DNA of 64,000 bases from Romanomermis culicivorax (GCA_963922205.1 CAWUHX010000101.1:515001-579000), one strand, 5' to 3'. Counted from the stretch's first letter, positions 1 through 21,042 are shown. Notes: generated from the letters alone by a model not told the origin. Program-made: numbers and translations.

Positions 1-417
1 ATTAATTTATCTCGTAGACATTGTTCACACCAAAATTTGCATAAATCTTGTAAACCATGAAAATTTTGCCTATATCCGATCCCAGCAACCATTGAAGCAT
101 ATTTAGTGGCGAAACATGCTTTCAACAGATCATCTCGAAAGCTGCAATGTTGCTTCATCTGACTAATAGTCGACGTCTAATAATTTCATAGGTATACAAT
201 TCCAAACTTTCAAAGATGTGTGTAAAGTTATGAATTCGTAGCAGTGTAAAATCAGCTTTTCGTCACGTGAGGTTTAGTTTTGTCAAATACATTATGCAAA
301 TTTCTGTTTAAAAAGCCGTGAGATTACACAGTTTGCCGCAGAGCTATCGAGTGCACTATAGCATGTGCAATTTTAAAATTTACACTTGGAAACGTTCCAT
401 TCAGCAGCAGTGTAAAG
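1..417. other. AT-rich non-coding DNA, probably intron of the polo-like kinase
   Basis: No coding exon was recognised here. The stretch lies upstream of the first recognisable kinase exon and is probably intron, because the kinase N-lobe must lie further left. It holds loose repeats of a GTGTAAA / ATGCAAATTT motif that recur elsewhere in the window (856-1110, 9750-9930, 48430-48610). It ends with GTGTAAAG, the left target duplication of the element that follows. Confidence 0.4.
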
Positions 418-855
418 CATACATGTAACGGAGCTCCGAGGTCTGGGGGGGGGTTGGAGCACTTTTTTGGGGCCGGGGGTCAGTAATTCACAAAATTTGG
501 GGGGAGGGGTCTTTGAAGGGAAAAAAATTCGATTTTTTCATGAAAAATGTCCGAAAAACGGTTTAAAAAGTAGTAATTTTTGTCTAAAAAATGATAAAAT
601 ATGTACTTGTGGCGCGAAGCGCCGAGAAAATTGACGTTTTTGACCATTTTTTGTTCAAAAATTGACATTTTTCATGGAAAAAATGACATTTTTCAGTATT
701 TTTCCGACTAAAACTATGGGGGTCTCTAGGGCTACCATATGGCTAGCCATAGGATTGGAAAATCCTGGGGGGGGGGTCGCCCAATGGCTAGCCATATGGT
801 CGACGATTTCTGGGGGGGGGGGTCCCATAGCACTTCCCCCCCAATTACATGTATG
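418..855 (+). mobile_element. Non-autonomous hAT-like element, CATACATGTAA family, copy 1
   Basis: The 438-bp element has 11-bp inverted ends (CATACATGTAA ... TTACATGTATG). It is flanked by a perfect 8-bp direct repeat, GTGTAAAG at 410-417 and 856-863. Eight-base duplications are the hallmark of hAT transposition. Inside are G-tracts of up to ten bases, the hairpin GGCGCGAAGCGCC near 612, and an inverted pair based on CCATATGGCTAGCCAT near 736 and 783. No coding capacity is seen. The other copies listed below have the same layout. Confidence 0.9.
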
Positions 856-1140
856 GTGTAAAGTTCAAGTCCTTCACATCATGACGTATTTTAAGCTAGT
901 AGTATCGAATGGGAATAGATTCATATTCATATCTTTTGTGACATCAAGTGCTTCCTATTTTTCTCACATTTATGCAAATTTTTGCGTAAAAAAGATGCAC
1001 GGCGTAAAGAGCGGTTAGTGTAACATTACCTAATTTACTACGGGCTATCGAATCCACTGTATAATGTGAAACTTCTGACTTTACACTTTTACGCCTCCGC
1101 TGTCATTTCGTTTACCTTTATTTTTTTCTCATTTATATAG
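856..1140. other. Intron segment with GTGTAAA / ATGCAAATTT repeats
   Basis: Non-coding. It contains GTGTAAA, ATGCAAATTTTT and TTTACAC motifs also seen at 200-420, 6040-6110, 9750-9930 and 48430-48610. It ends in the acceptor TTTATATAG before the kinase exon at 1141. Confidence 0.4.
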
Positions 1141-9657
<8,517 letters not shown>

Positions 9658-12600
9658 AATTTATTTTTTCCTTTTTATGCTATCGATTACCTACCATTCG
9701 TGCATTTACCTGTTTTCTGTTTTTTTTCGTTAATTACATTCGGGATCGGTGCTTTTTGTGTAATGTGCCAAGTAAAGTGTCCTTAAATCATTCCTACGCA
9801 GTTATATTCTGTGCATTAATTCAAGTGTAAAACGCGTTATGTTATCGTGATATCAAAAAGTTGTTGTTTTTTTGTTAATATAGTGTAAAGTTTAAAAATC
9901 TAACGAGATTATGTAGTGTGCAAAAATTGTTCAATAAATCAATGTTGCATTATTGATTGCAAGGTTATCATGGCACGGGTAAAACAGACGTTAGTCCTCG
10001 GGATTTGAGTAGATCACGTTTGTGAAGTTATACAGTTTGTTGCATATAATCCGCCGTTTGCGGATTTACTGTAGAACTCGAATCTGCCGACGCTGACCAC
10101 CACAGTTATTTTTTTCCTCAATCGACCATTTTCGAGGAATTTTTTTAAAATTGAAAGCACCAAATTGAGGAAGTGTGGAGACCAGGCTTTTTTTGTACAC
10201 AGCAACAGCAATCAAATTTTTTCTGTTAAGTTGCACTGTGCAACTTGAAGCCTGACTGACCTTTTAATTAGGTTATAGGTTTTCCCGTCCGGAGATGCAT
10301 TTTTATGCGTTATAAAACGGGAAATAGATCAAATTTCCCGGCGCCTAGCGCCGTATTTTGATTAAGTATTCAATAATTTTTCTACATAATTCCATCCAGT
10401 AAGCGGTTAGAAAATGTCACTTTAGCTAATGCTTATAGCTTTTAATTATCAACATATTATGGATAAATCTTTAATTCAACTTTGATAGACATGTATCGGG
10501 TTTAAAATTCTAAGAATATCGGGTCCGGGTCAAAAATTTTGAAAATATCAGGTCCTGGTCCAGCAGAATAGTCGGGTAATCTCGAGTCTCATTTCGCGTC
10601 AAGGTGCATTATATTTTTGCACTCGCTATTCTGTGTGACAGCATTAAGAACCGATTTCCGAGAGATTTGACCTACTGCTTCATTGACCAATGCTACGTTT
10701 TACATTTGTTGGCATTTTTCAGTCTCTATGCGGGTTTCGAAATATAAATCTCCAAATGTTCATTATATGCAAAATGTATGAAAGAAATTTTCTGACATTT
10801 TACTTTACACTTTTTGTGCCATTTTAAAGTGTTAAAAATGGATTTGGAATAACACTGAAGGCTTGTTTTGGGCACCTCCTGTAAGATGCCGCGGAATTAG
10901 TTCTTCATTTCTATAGCCACTAATGTCCAAGACATTTGATTAAATTTTGGATCAGGTTTGTGTACTGTTTTGGGAGCAGTAGATATCTCTGATATTGAAA
11001 ATTGATACAAAAATGCTGTTTGATGCCACTATATAATCAATAGGGATTCAGGAAACATTAAAAACGTTCACGTTAGACAATTAAAAAGAAAGGTCGTGGG
11101 CAGGCCCGTATTCAGAGGGGGAAGGGGGGAATTCCCCCTTAATTTTTTTATAAAAAAATGTTCAGGAATATCATTTACATCACAATTCCCAAATTAAATT
11201 ATTATATTTACATACTTTTCGACAAACATAGAATTTAGCCACTAATCCAAGCACACATAAACTGACTGAAATGAGTCGTCTTTAAATGACTTCAATTTTA
11301 TTTTTATTCAGTAAATTCTAAAAAAATTTGGAAAATCCCCCCCCTTTTTTTGAAATTTCTGGATACGGAAAAAATCCTGGATATTTGTGTACACCTCTGT
11401 GCACAGCTATCAGAATAGACTTAATTTTGCAAATGTCTAATGGGACGGGTGCTACGTGCTTGCCTACATGGCTCTGCTCCGCCTTAAGCCTAAGCCCAAG
11501 AATTAAGTAGGCAAATGACAGGCAATACATTGAAGTTGAAGTAACTTTGGAGCAAATATCTTTACACTAAGGTCAGTTTACACTATATCATACTTCGCGT
11601 ACACGTGCACATTGCATATACCTTACACATTAAAACCTATCTAGCCCATGGTGCCTATGCCTAATGCTGCATATATCTTACACTTTAAAAAACTTGGAAA
11701 AAATTCAGGGGTCGCTAAAGTGCACAAGTGCAAAATATTTCAATCTTTACTTAATTAAATTTATTCTAATTTTTTCTCCAGATCCCCATTTTTGATGATA
11801 GCGGATCTGGATCCAAAAAAGTTTGCTTTAACAGATCCATATCCACATGCTGAATGAAAATGTGACCAGATCCAGATTTTATGTGATAACATATATATGT
11901 GCATGCTCATGAATAATTATGTATTAAGTTTAATTATTCTAAAATTAAGTTCTACATATGCATTTATATTTTTCAGTGTCAATAAATTATTGATGATATA
12001 TGTGCTCAGAAATTTGAACAGTAGAGGAATCAGTAAGCTTTACAGGTGAACATTGATGTCATATTTGGAAAATCTCGATACAACAGAGTAATTGACAAAT
12101 GAAAAAAATATTATATAATCTGATAATACATTTTGAATTTTAATAAACAATATTTTATGATCACTCTTTTTATCGATGCCAGGTACAAAGACGCATTTTT
12201 CGAAAAGCCTGGAACGATGTCAAATATATATAGTTAAATGAAAATCATGATTGTATCAGTAGTTGTTTGAAGGGCGACACCACGGTTTTTATGATGGTGC
12301 TAATGGAACCAGAGCAGTGCTAGAAATTTTTTGATGTTAGCACTCGTGCTAATGACTGGAAGAGAGAAATTTTTGAAAATTTTTCGGGAAGAAAGTTAGA
12401 TAAAAGGTATCACCAAACCAAAGTGTGGTGAAAAATCAAAAATTGTCGTATTCACCAATAACAACTTTGTCAATATTCTCATTCTCTTCATCACTTCTTC
12501 TTAGTGAATGACTGGGGCTCGTATCTGAATCAGCTTCAGCTCTAACCTCCCGGACACTTGAAACAGCTATTTTTACATATGCTGAAGTATGTAAGTCTGA

Positions 12601-12780
12601 AATAGTAAGTAGCAGATACAATTGTATATACGATGTTTTCTGAAAAAATCAATCAGTACCTATATTAAAGTTGAGGGACATTTGCAGACAATGAAAACAT
12701 GTAAACTTTTACCTAAAAAATCCGAATTTAGTGATTCCTACAAGCAGGCCTGTAACTAAGGGTGGAATGGGAGAAATCTG
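9658..12780. other. Intergenic region after the kinase stop
   Basis: No polo-box or other domain was recognised on either strand. It holds GTGTAAA repeats (9750-9930), a GCGC hairpin relic (CGGCGCCTAGCGCCG, about 10340) and a G/C-run pair near 11115 and 11338 with partly matching ends (CCGTATTCAGA / TCTGGATACGG), possibly a decayed TIR element. A 61-codon - frame at 12436-12621, acidic and Ser-rich, is unassigned. Confidence 0.35.
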
Positions 12781-12845
12781 TTGAGAGTGGCCAAAGTAGC
12801 CACCTCAACTATGAATTGTTGCAAAAAGAGAGGGCCTTTCCCGCT

Positions 12846-12919
12846 GCTCGGTTGGCTCAGTTGGTTAGAGCATGCGGATGGTAGCCGCAAGGTCCTGGGT
12901 TTAAGTCCCAGACCGAGCC
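12846..12919 (+). tRNA. tRNA-Thr-like (anticodon GGT), in tandem unit 1
   Basis: The 74-nt cloverleaf has acceptor GCTCGGT/ACCGAGC, D stem GCTC/GAGC, anticodon stem TGCGG/CCGCA, loop ATGGTAG (anticodon GGT) and T stem CTGGG/CCCAG. The A box TGGCTCAGTTGG is perfect. The B box has GGTTTAAGTCC where GGTTCRANTCC is usual. A Pol III TTTT follows within 4 nt. Animal genomes generally read ACC with an A34 tRNA, so a G34 tRNA-Thr suggests a SINE or pseudogene. Confidence 0.6.
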
Positions 12920-13075
12920 CAACTTTTACTGAAGCCCCGAGTAGTGGGAAAAGGTTGCCTCAACACTGTTGGCCCTTGACGGTCCATCAAACTCGAGGGT
13001 GGAGGGATGTTGAGAGTGGCCAAAGTAGCCACCTCAACTACCAATTATTGCAAAAAAAAGAGCACCTTTCCCGCT

Positions 13076-13149
13076 GCTCGGTTGGCTCAGTTGGTTAGAG
13101 CATGCAGACGGTAGCCGCAAGGTCCTGGGTTCAAGTCCCAGACCGAGCC
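13076..13149 (+). tRNA. tRNA-Thr-like, decayed copy in tandem unit 2
   Basis: It is 74 nt, nearly identical to the copy 230 bp upstream. It has a good B box (GGTTCAAGTCC), but the anticodon stem is TGCAG/CCGCA with one mismatch, and the base before the anticodon is C instead of the near-universal U33. Probably not a functional tRNA. Confidence 0.5.
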
Positions 13150-13254
13150 TAACTTTTACTGAAGCCCCGAGTAGCGGGAAAAAGTTGCCTCAACAAATCC
13201 CCCCTGAAATTGGATTGAACAAAAATTTTTTAGCCTGTCTGATAATGGAGCTTC

Positions 13255-13810
13255 AACTGGAAAGATGCATTTTGGTGAAGTTCAGAAGGCCAAAGAATCT
13301 TCAGAATCTTCAGGCGCTTTGCGCTGGCCATGAGATATAACAATAAATGTTTTCTATCAGGTGCAGCTATTAGCATATATGCATCAGGTGCACCTATTAG
13401 CTAATTAACCTTCAGCAGCTTCAGTCAATTGAATTACATCATCTCTTTTTTCATTCATTAAGAGTAAGTTTTTGCCAAAAATTGAGATTTATGATCAATC
13501 CCCTGATTTTTTTCTCTCACTGACTTAGAACATTTCAAACCTTTCTAACGTGAACTTTGACACTTATAAACGATGAAGATTGAAGACATCATTCAAGACT
13601 GTAAATTTAAACCTTCTATTCAGCAATGTCTGTTGCAAACATTCATTTGAGAATATAAAAATGCGAAAACTTTTATATTGTGATGAGAAACGAAATTATA
13701 ATTTATTAGTATGATTTTAATTCACATTTCAGTGTAGCAAAGATTCATTTTCCAGTATTTTAGAATGTAAAAACCCAAAAATTTTCCGAACATATGCCCT
13801 GGAACAAGAA
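13255..13810. mobile_element. Diverged relic of the CAGGGCCGTGCGCAGG hAT-like family
   Basis: It contains GATGCATTTTGGTG, a GCGCTTTGCGC hairpin (13315), TATCAGGTGCAGCTATTAGCATAT and GAAGACATCATTC, in the order found in the copies at 24287-25267 and 60745-61290. It is strongly diverged and both ends are lost. Confidence 0.5.
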
Positions 13811-14139
13811 ATAAAAAAAAGGTATGGTTTTCATCTAGAAAAAAATCTTCAAGGAAAAATGATGTGCATCATCATTATCAGAATGTAATCATAGGTGATG
13901 GACGTATACCGCTCTGTTTAATTTGAATAGATGATTTTATTCATGTTTAGTACCATTATCAGAATAAATTTTGTTGATGAGTAACAGCTTGCAACAGCAA
14001 AAATGTTACAAATGCTAAAAATAGAATAATATTTAGCAATAAAAAGCGACATGGTACCCTTTTAGAAGATCACTTAGAAGTCTTGAGTGAATTAAGTATA
14101 ATCAACATTGTACACTTTTCATATCAACCATTGAGGATG

Positions 14140-14715
14140 AAAATGAGAAACGTTTTTTCTTGATCTGAAGCCTTCTAATAAAGTGGAAAAAAGTGACAAT
14201 CAAGATTTTGAAAAAGATATATCTCTGAAACTGAAGTGAAACTTGCTGTAAAATCTTTTAAAAAAAGGAAAGTCTCCAGGTAGTGATGGTCTTCCTATAG
14301 AATTGTACTTGAAATTTTTGGATTATGTAGTTCCTGTTTTGAGAAATGTTTAAACATGACCATGTTTAAAGGAGGTAAACTTTGTGAGTCCCTGTATCAT
14401 AGTATCATTTCTCAAATTAATAAAGGAAACAATAGTGACAAAACTGAGTGAAGAAATTGGAGATAAATTTCCATGTTAAATGTTGACTATAAAATTTTGG
14501 CAAAAATTGTTGTTAATCATAATGGTCTTAAAAAAGTTATGCCTAAAATTGTTCATCAAAATCAAACATGTGGACTGTGGAGTACAAGGAAGAGACATTA
14601 GAGATGGCTTGACTGTTGTTTACAATGTAATCAATTATGTAAATGAGGAAGAACTAAATGCTATTTCAGGTTCAGTGGATCAAATGTCTGCTTTGATATA
14701 ATAGATTGATTACAC
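14140..14715 (+). pseudogene. Degenerate LINE (non-LTR) reverse transcriptase fragment
   Basis: Broken + strand frames read GKSPGSDGLPIE..YLKF (14268-14325), then after frameshifts MLTIKFWQKLL (14480), CGVQGRDIRDGLTVVYNVINYVNEEE (14577-14656) and SVDQMSAL. These match the succession of L1-type reverse-transcriptase motifs: K.PG.DG...E.Y, the DYKIL block, Q.CGVPGR.I.D, and D..KAFD. Stops and shifts make it a dead fragment. No endonuclease part, tail or target duplication was found. Confidence 0.7.
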
Positions 14716-15690
14716 TAGGTTGGCAAAACAACATGGCATGAACGAATCGGTGTTTAAGAGGGCTATGGTCGACAATTTTTGTCGTGATTGACTGCAAAAG
14801 CTGTTGACAATTGTGAAAAAATTGTCACTTCTGAAGTTTGGTTGCTTTTTTCGGTGTGCATTTCCACGCACCAAATCCTTTCAAATGAAACCTCATGAAA
14901 GTATATGTTTTTAAGGTATAGTAAGCATTAGAATTACACAACCATAATATCTGCATATCAAATCCTCAGTTCACTGGAAAAAAAGTTTAAAAAACTGAAA
15001 CAACTACTACGGCACCCAAACTTATTGATAGTTACACTGTTGTCTCGATATAATTACTTATACATTATGCATTATGGATATACCCGTACCAATTTCAGTA
15101 TTCATTAAACCTTACAAATTAACATCATTGTTCAGTAAATTTATCAACTTCATGGCTGACTCCCCAGCATCTAAGGTTTCTTTTCACATGTAACGATGCA
15201 TCAAACTTTTAATCAAGGTGAGGAGTTTGTTACATAAAAACTGAGTTATTGGTTTGGCCGTCTGGAACTTTGTCAGAAAAGGAACCACAATTGTCGTAAT
15301 TGTTTTGATGAATTCCAGCTGACTTTTTCCAGAAATTGATTTTTTACTGCCACTGACAAGGTATCAAATGATTTTAGATTCGGCTTTTTCACAGCTTTAT
15401 TGAAATCACAAAATTAAAGGAAAAACAAAACCAGGTAAGTCATATAAAAGATTCATAAAAACAATAAATTATTGTGAAAATACAATAAAACGTTCAATTC
15501 CCAGGTTTTTCCCGGTTTCCCTGATTTTCCCAGTCCAACTAAAAATTCCCAGTTTTTTCCTGATTTTTCCAGTTTTCCCAGTGGCTATGAACCCTGGGTC
15601 TAACAAAATAGTTGGGTAATTTCAGGCCCGGGTCCCTGATACATCTATAGCAATTATGCTGATGACACAAACTTCTTTTTCGGAGATTTT
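14716..15690. other. Non-coding, AT-rich, with a CCCAG/TTTTCC-rich patch
   Basis: No gene seen. 15490-15590 is a short degenerate repeat of TTCCCAG(G)TTTTTCC(C/T)G. Otherwise unremarkable. Confidence 0.35.
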
Positions 15691-15984
15691 CAATCGGTAC
15701 AAAGAAGTTTAAAAATGGTAATTTTTTCTAAAAAGACCTAAAAAATGTATTCATGGCACAAAGCGCCCAGAAAATTCACATTTTTGACCATTTTTTGCTC
15801 AAAAATTGACATTTTTCATCAGAAAATTAACATTTTTCAGTATTTTTCTGACCAGAAGTATGGGGGTTCCTACAGCTACTATATGGCTAGCCATAGGATT
15901 GGAAAATCCTGGGGGCAGTTAGCTAGCCATATGGTCGAGGATTTCTGGGGGGTTTCTATAGCACTCCCTCCCAATTACATGTAT
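15690..15984 (+). mobile_element. CATACATGTAA-family element, copy 3, 5'-truncated
   Basis: It contains the TTCATGGCACAAAGCGCCCAG hairpin region, the TATGGCTAGCCATAGGATTGGAAAATCCTGGGGG block and the right end CCAATTACATGTAT. The left end is missing, so no target duplication can be read. It directly abuts the degenerate retroelement that follows. Confidence 0.7.
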
Positions 15985-16919
15985 ATGAGCAACACTATCA
16001 AAATAAAAAAAAATGTCACTATCAAACTCAAGGACCAACATGGATAACAAACGTCTCATCCACTCCTGATAGCAGTCTGTTGCACACATTTGCCTGCTTG
16101 GGCCCCTGTTGACATAATCCTGTGGCTCAACTTTCTCTCACAATTCCCCAGTATCACTTTCAACCTCACTGATGCTGTCTGCTGCATCCACACACTGGAA
16201 CTGCCCCTATTGACACTGGATCAATTCAATCAACATCCACCGTGGTGGACTATCAGTCATCAACTCTCAACCAGTTCCAGTCACTCTCAGTCACGCTCCA
16301 GAGCTGCTTCACACGTCTCCTCTAGGGCCTCCAATCACTCTACCTCTATCGAGCGACCAGCTTCCACTGCTTGGGCTAGCTTTCTCAACCCAAATCAACT
16401 GATTCCTACTGCAACTCTGTCTTTGCCCAGGGCAGCTCCTACCCCCTTGCACAAATCTGGAACCCTCTTCTGACCACATTCCATCTGAAGAAGAGGTCCA
16501 CTTGGCTCAACACTCTACTTCCCTAGAGGATCAGCATTTCAAGCCTACTTCAGGAGACCATGTCCTCTCAGTTCAGGGTAATCCAGAGCCTTATCTAAGT
16601 TGTGCCCTGCTATGCTCTTAGGCCTCCCAAACAATCAATTCTCTAGCTTCACATTTCTTGTCGACTACGGCTATCAATGACTGGATTGTCCTCACAGTCC
16701 CCACAGCACTACCAGAATATGTTGCCTTTGCAACTCAACCTAATGCTAGCTGTACTCCCCACATCAGTTGAATGCCACTGCATACAGGTATCCTCCTTTT
16801 CCTCATGGACCACCAAGGTTCCCTACAACTCCCTGACTTAGTCCTCATTCCAACAATGTCCCATTGCAGAAAATAGTGTCCCAATCCCTCTCCTGAGAGC
16901 TGGATTTGTCAACATCACT

Positions 16920-19900
16920 GTTGCAGGTATCTGTGAGCATATCATGGTCCAAATTCAAGACAACTGCTCAGCTGACCTTACCTTGGGCACAAACTTTATG
17001 AGCCATTTTGATCGTGTTCAGTTCAACTGGGAAAACTTGTTCATACAATTCAAGGATTCTAGAATCATATTTGATGGATTACACCCTAATCTGCCCACAG
17101 CCCGAGGTGCTCCAGCCCTCAACAAAGTGGCCATACTGGAACCCCATTCCCTCATATGGTTCACTGTGCCCATACCATCTGCCTACCAAAAGGCCCCTGA
17201 GGTTGCTTTCATCCCGAAACACCTCAAGAACCATCAACAAGATGTCTATTTTGCAGGATGTGTCAGCCAAGTCACTGATGGCCACATCCCCTTACAGGTT
17301 TTCAATCACCACTCTAACCCAGTCACCCTATACCCAGGTACAAAAATTGGTGAGGTGCAATTCCACTATGATAACCTCTGCCCTGTCCAATCCCCTCCAG
17401 TTCACCCTATAAACCATGAGTGGATTGCAGCCAATGCTACAATCTCCAAAGATCTTCCCTTGAAGAAAAGGAGCAACTGATACAACTCCTACTGGCATAC
17501 CCTGAGCTCTATGCAGTAGATGAAAAGGACACAGGCACCACTGATCTTGTCCAATATGAAATCAACACAGGTGACTCTCAACCAGTCCGCCGCATCCCTT
17601 ACCAGACCTCTCCCAAGGAAAAGGACCTCATCATGCTTGATGTCCAAAACCTCCAACAGAAAGGCATTATTCACCCCAGCACTTCACCTTGGGCAACTAA
17701 TGTCATTCTTGTTCATAAGAAAAACAGTGACTACCATATGTGTGTTGATTTTCATACCCTCAATCAGGTCATGAAAAATAATGTGCCCACTCGCTCAGAT
17801 TGATGACATCCTGCACACATTCAAGGGTATGAAATACTTCACTACCCTTGATCAGGCCAACGCCTACTCATTCATACGTATTGCAGAAATAGATAAAGAA
17901 AAGATGGCGTTCAAGGCGCCTGTAGGCTACTTCAAGTTCAACTACTTGCCTTTTGGCCTCTGCAATAGGCCAAGCACCTTCCAGCGCCTCACAGATCTCC
18001 TACTCCCAGGTATCCAGTGTCAAACAGCACTCACTTACTTAGATGAAATCCTGGTATTTGGTGAAACTCACCGCCAGATGGTCACATACCTCTCAAAAGT
18101 CTTTGACTGCCTATGTCAAGGAGGGATAAAACTCCATCTCAGCCAATGCTGATTCTCTCACACAGAGCTTGAGTACCTCGGCTATCACATCTCCCAGCAT
18201 GGCCTAGAACTTGACACAACTAAACTGGCTGCTGTCACCAACCTACCAAGGCCTCAAACACCAAAGGAAATCAAATCTTTCCTGGGCCTTGTCTCCTTCT
18301 ACAGATGGTTCATCCCAGGCTGCTTCAAGCTTTGAGAACCTCTGACCCAACTCCTGAGAAAGGACATTCCCTTCCAGTGGTTACAATGGAAACAGGATGC
18401 TTTTGACACCCCTATGCCTGCTAACCAATCCTCCCATCCTCTGACATCCCGAGTACTCTAAACCCTTTATCTTACAAACAGAGGCCAGGGTCTTGGGCAT
18501 TAGAGCAATCCTCAGTCAACTTGATGAAGATGGCCATGACCACCCTGTAGCCTATGCCAGCTATCTCACTACAGCTGACAAAAACCACTCAATCACTAAC
18601 CTAAAAACCCTCACAGTGGTCCACTTTGTCAAATATTCCCACCCATACCACTTTCAACATGAGGTCATCTTGCAAACTGACCACTCAGCTGTCAAAGCTG
18701 TGCTGGAGAAACCTGATCCCCTTGCATAGCCAGGTGGGGTATGGCAATGCTGATGCCTTGTGACACCTACCAAACCCAGAAGCAAGAGCCATTCATGACA
18801 TCAAGGAAGCCCTTCTCCACAGGACAGAGAGCAATGTCATGATGATACAAAAAGAACAACATCAGTTCGACCTCTTTGCCCTCCAAAGAGAAGACCCTGA
18901 CCTCTGACTGCTGGATGAGTTATCAGGCTGTCACATATTGGATGGTATCCTTAAGAAATGGGACAGAACCACCGATTTGATCATGATACCCTGCTCACTG
19001 ATTGACCTCATCCTCCGAATGCATCATGACAATGAACTAGCAGGTCACTTCAGCCTCAGGTGGACAGCCTGGCTCATCAGCATCAAGTATCATTCAAAGA
19101 GGACCAAAGACATCAAACTCTTCTGCCACTGGTGTGACACTTGCCAGCACAACAAATACAACTGACAAAGAACCACAGCCACTCTGAAACCAATTAGCAT
19201 TACTGGCCCCTTTCACAGGGTAGTTGATTGTTCCCATGACCTTCACAGAGAATGGAAACCAGTTCATGGTAGTCTTCATAGACTACTTCAGTGGACGCCA
19301 TCACCACACTGGACATCAGTACACACACTATCCCCAAACTCATTGTCACAAAGATAGTGTGCTGCTATGGTGCTCCCAAAATTCTTCAGCTGGACTGAGG
19401 CACTGATTTTAAATTAAGACTGGTCACTGCCCTCTGCTCCACTAAGAAAATCTACTCAACCACCTACCATCTAATGGCAAACAGTGAGGTCAAAAGGGCT
19501 AACCAATCGCTGTATGCACATGAAAACCACACTCTCTGGGAGGAACACCTCCCATACAGTGTTCGCAGTCAACATACATCAAAATGAGACCACATGGTAC
19601 TTCCCCTTTGAACTCCTGGGCTGCCAATTGACAGCCCTGACTTTCACTTCACCTGGGGACATCATAGACATCACTACCTATGACATGGCGGTCAAATAGA
19701 ACTTCACCAAGGCCCTGACCATCGTCCAAAACCATGTCTGAAGGGCCCAAGACGCCTATGCCTGGACTTACAATCACCACACTAAAGATACCTCACCCAG
19801 TATGGAAACTCAGTACACCTGAGAAATGTGGTCTGACCCGGAAACTGCTCCCAGTTTACACTGTTCCCTACGAGATCATCAACATATCATACCCCAAGTC

Positions 19901-19961
19901 ACCATTGGGCATGGCCCAGAAAAAGTCGAAGTCATCTGAACAAGCTCAAACATTATCACTC
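16920..19961 (+). pseudogene. Ty3/gypsy pol relic (protease to integrase), element A
   Basis: Order: protease C-part (ADLTLGTNFMSHF, 16972-17010), spacer with LYPGTKIGEV (17329), reverse transcriptase (PVRRIPYQTSPKEKDL 17583; YFTTLDQANAYSF 17837; YLPFGLCNRPSTFQRL 17944), RNase H (YASYLTTADKNHS, LQTDHSAVKAVL, 18555-18705) and integrase (HHDNELAGHF...CDTCQHN, 19020-19155; VFIDYF, 19270). The catalytic reverse-transcriptase box reads YLDEILVF (18040), with Glu where the second Asp is required. Many stops and frameshifts make it inactive. The integrase tail resumes after the inserted element at 21043. Confidence 0.85.
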
Positions 19962-21042
19962 AGGGCCGTGCGCAGGATTTTTTCATGGGGGGGGGGACTA
20001 GATTTTTTCACTGAATAGCCCCAGAAAATGTCGATCTTACGCGGATATACTGTGTGCATCACCGTTTTTTTTCCTCGAAGATTTTTTCCACATGAGAACC
20101 GGAACCAAAAATTTTTTCCTCATTTTCCAAAAATTTTCCACATTTTTAAAAATGCTTATAATGTGGCTACGGATGCTTTTTTATGCATTTTAGGAACATA
20201 CCCAAGCATTTTGTTGTATTTGTAGTCAGAAACCTGCAAAAATGAGGAAAAAAATTCAGAAAATTCTAGTTATATTAGCCAAAATGAGCTCATGAAGAAT
20301 ATATTGGTGTTCTATAGGAGCGGGTAAAGCAAGTTAATGATAGAGTTCTCATGAATTTATCTGCTATCAACATTTCTGTGATTCCGATTAGAATCATTTA
20401 CTTTTACTTAGTTCTTGGTCTGGTGCGGTGCGCCGGAAAAATTTTTTGATTTTCACTTTCTAAAACGCTGGAAAATGAACTTTCATAACGTTGGGAAATA
20501 AATTAAAATCAGACTGATGAAGTGTAATTTGCTTCCCATCCCGGCGCGAAGCGCCGGAAAAATTTTCGGGTCTTTGTATTCTAAAATGCTGAAAAATAAA
20601 TCTCTCCAATAGATAATTCGTAAACAAATGTTTTAAAATCGCGTTCTAGATTAATGTCTTGAATTTCCACCTTCAATAAACGCGAAAGTTCAGATTGCGA
20701 ACGTTCAAAAAATTCCTATCATCGAGAGGAAAAATTGAAAGACTCGATGAAAAATCCCTATTTTCGGCGACATAATTGACTGTAAACGATTAGAAAATGA
20801 AACGAGCTAACTTGATTGATAGAAACTGTTGAGCATTAATTAGTAAGTCGAAGTAGATATGCTAACGGCTGCGCCTGATAGAACATAGTTATAATTATAC
20901 CCATGACCGGCGCGAAGCGCCAGAAAATTTTGAGATTTTGACCTTTTAAAGTCCACCAAAACACATCTTTTCAGTTTAGAGTTACTGCTTTAATGGGGGG
21001 GGGGGCGGCCGCCCCCGCCCCCCCCCCTTGGGCACGGCCCTG
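19962..21042. mobile_element. Non-autonomous hAT-like element, CAGGGCCGTGCGCAGG family, copy 1
   Basis: The 1081-bp insertion splits the element A integrase reading (KLKHYH | LSTDAP resumes after it). Ends are CAGGGCCGTGCGCAGG and, inverted, CAGGGCCGTGCCCAAGG. Candidate 8-bp duplications TTATCACT and TACCACCT have decayed (4 of 8 match). It carries three GCGC hairpins (20432, 20542, 20909), long G/C runs at both ends and no transposase. Confidence 0.8.

Larger units (their letters stand above)
12781..13195 (+). repeat. Tandem pair of ~230-bp tRNA-bearing units (SINE-like)
   Basis: Two copies of a unit start with TTGAGAGTGGCCAAAGTAGCC, then TTTCCCGCTGCTCGG, a tRNA-like body, TTTT, and CCGAGTAGYGGGAAA. 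CCCGCTGCTCGG and CCGAGTAGCGGG bracket each tRNA body as inverted repeats. Spacing between the two tRNA starts is exactly 230 bp. This looks like a tRNA-derived SINE or a local tandem duplication. Confidence 0.7.

Noticed and set aside
12436..12621. 61-codon acidic, Ser-rich - frame as an exon
   Set aside because: No partner exons or recognisable domain; splice signals alone are not enough.
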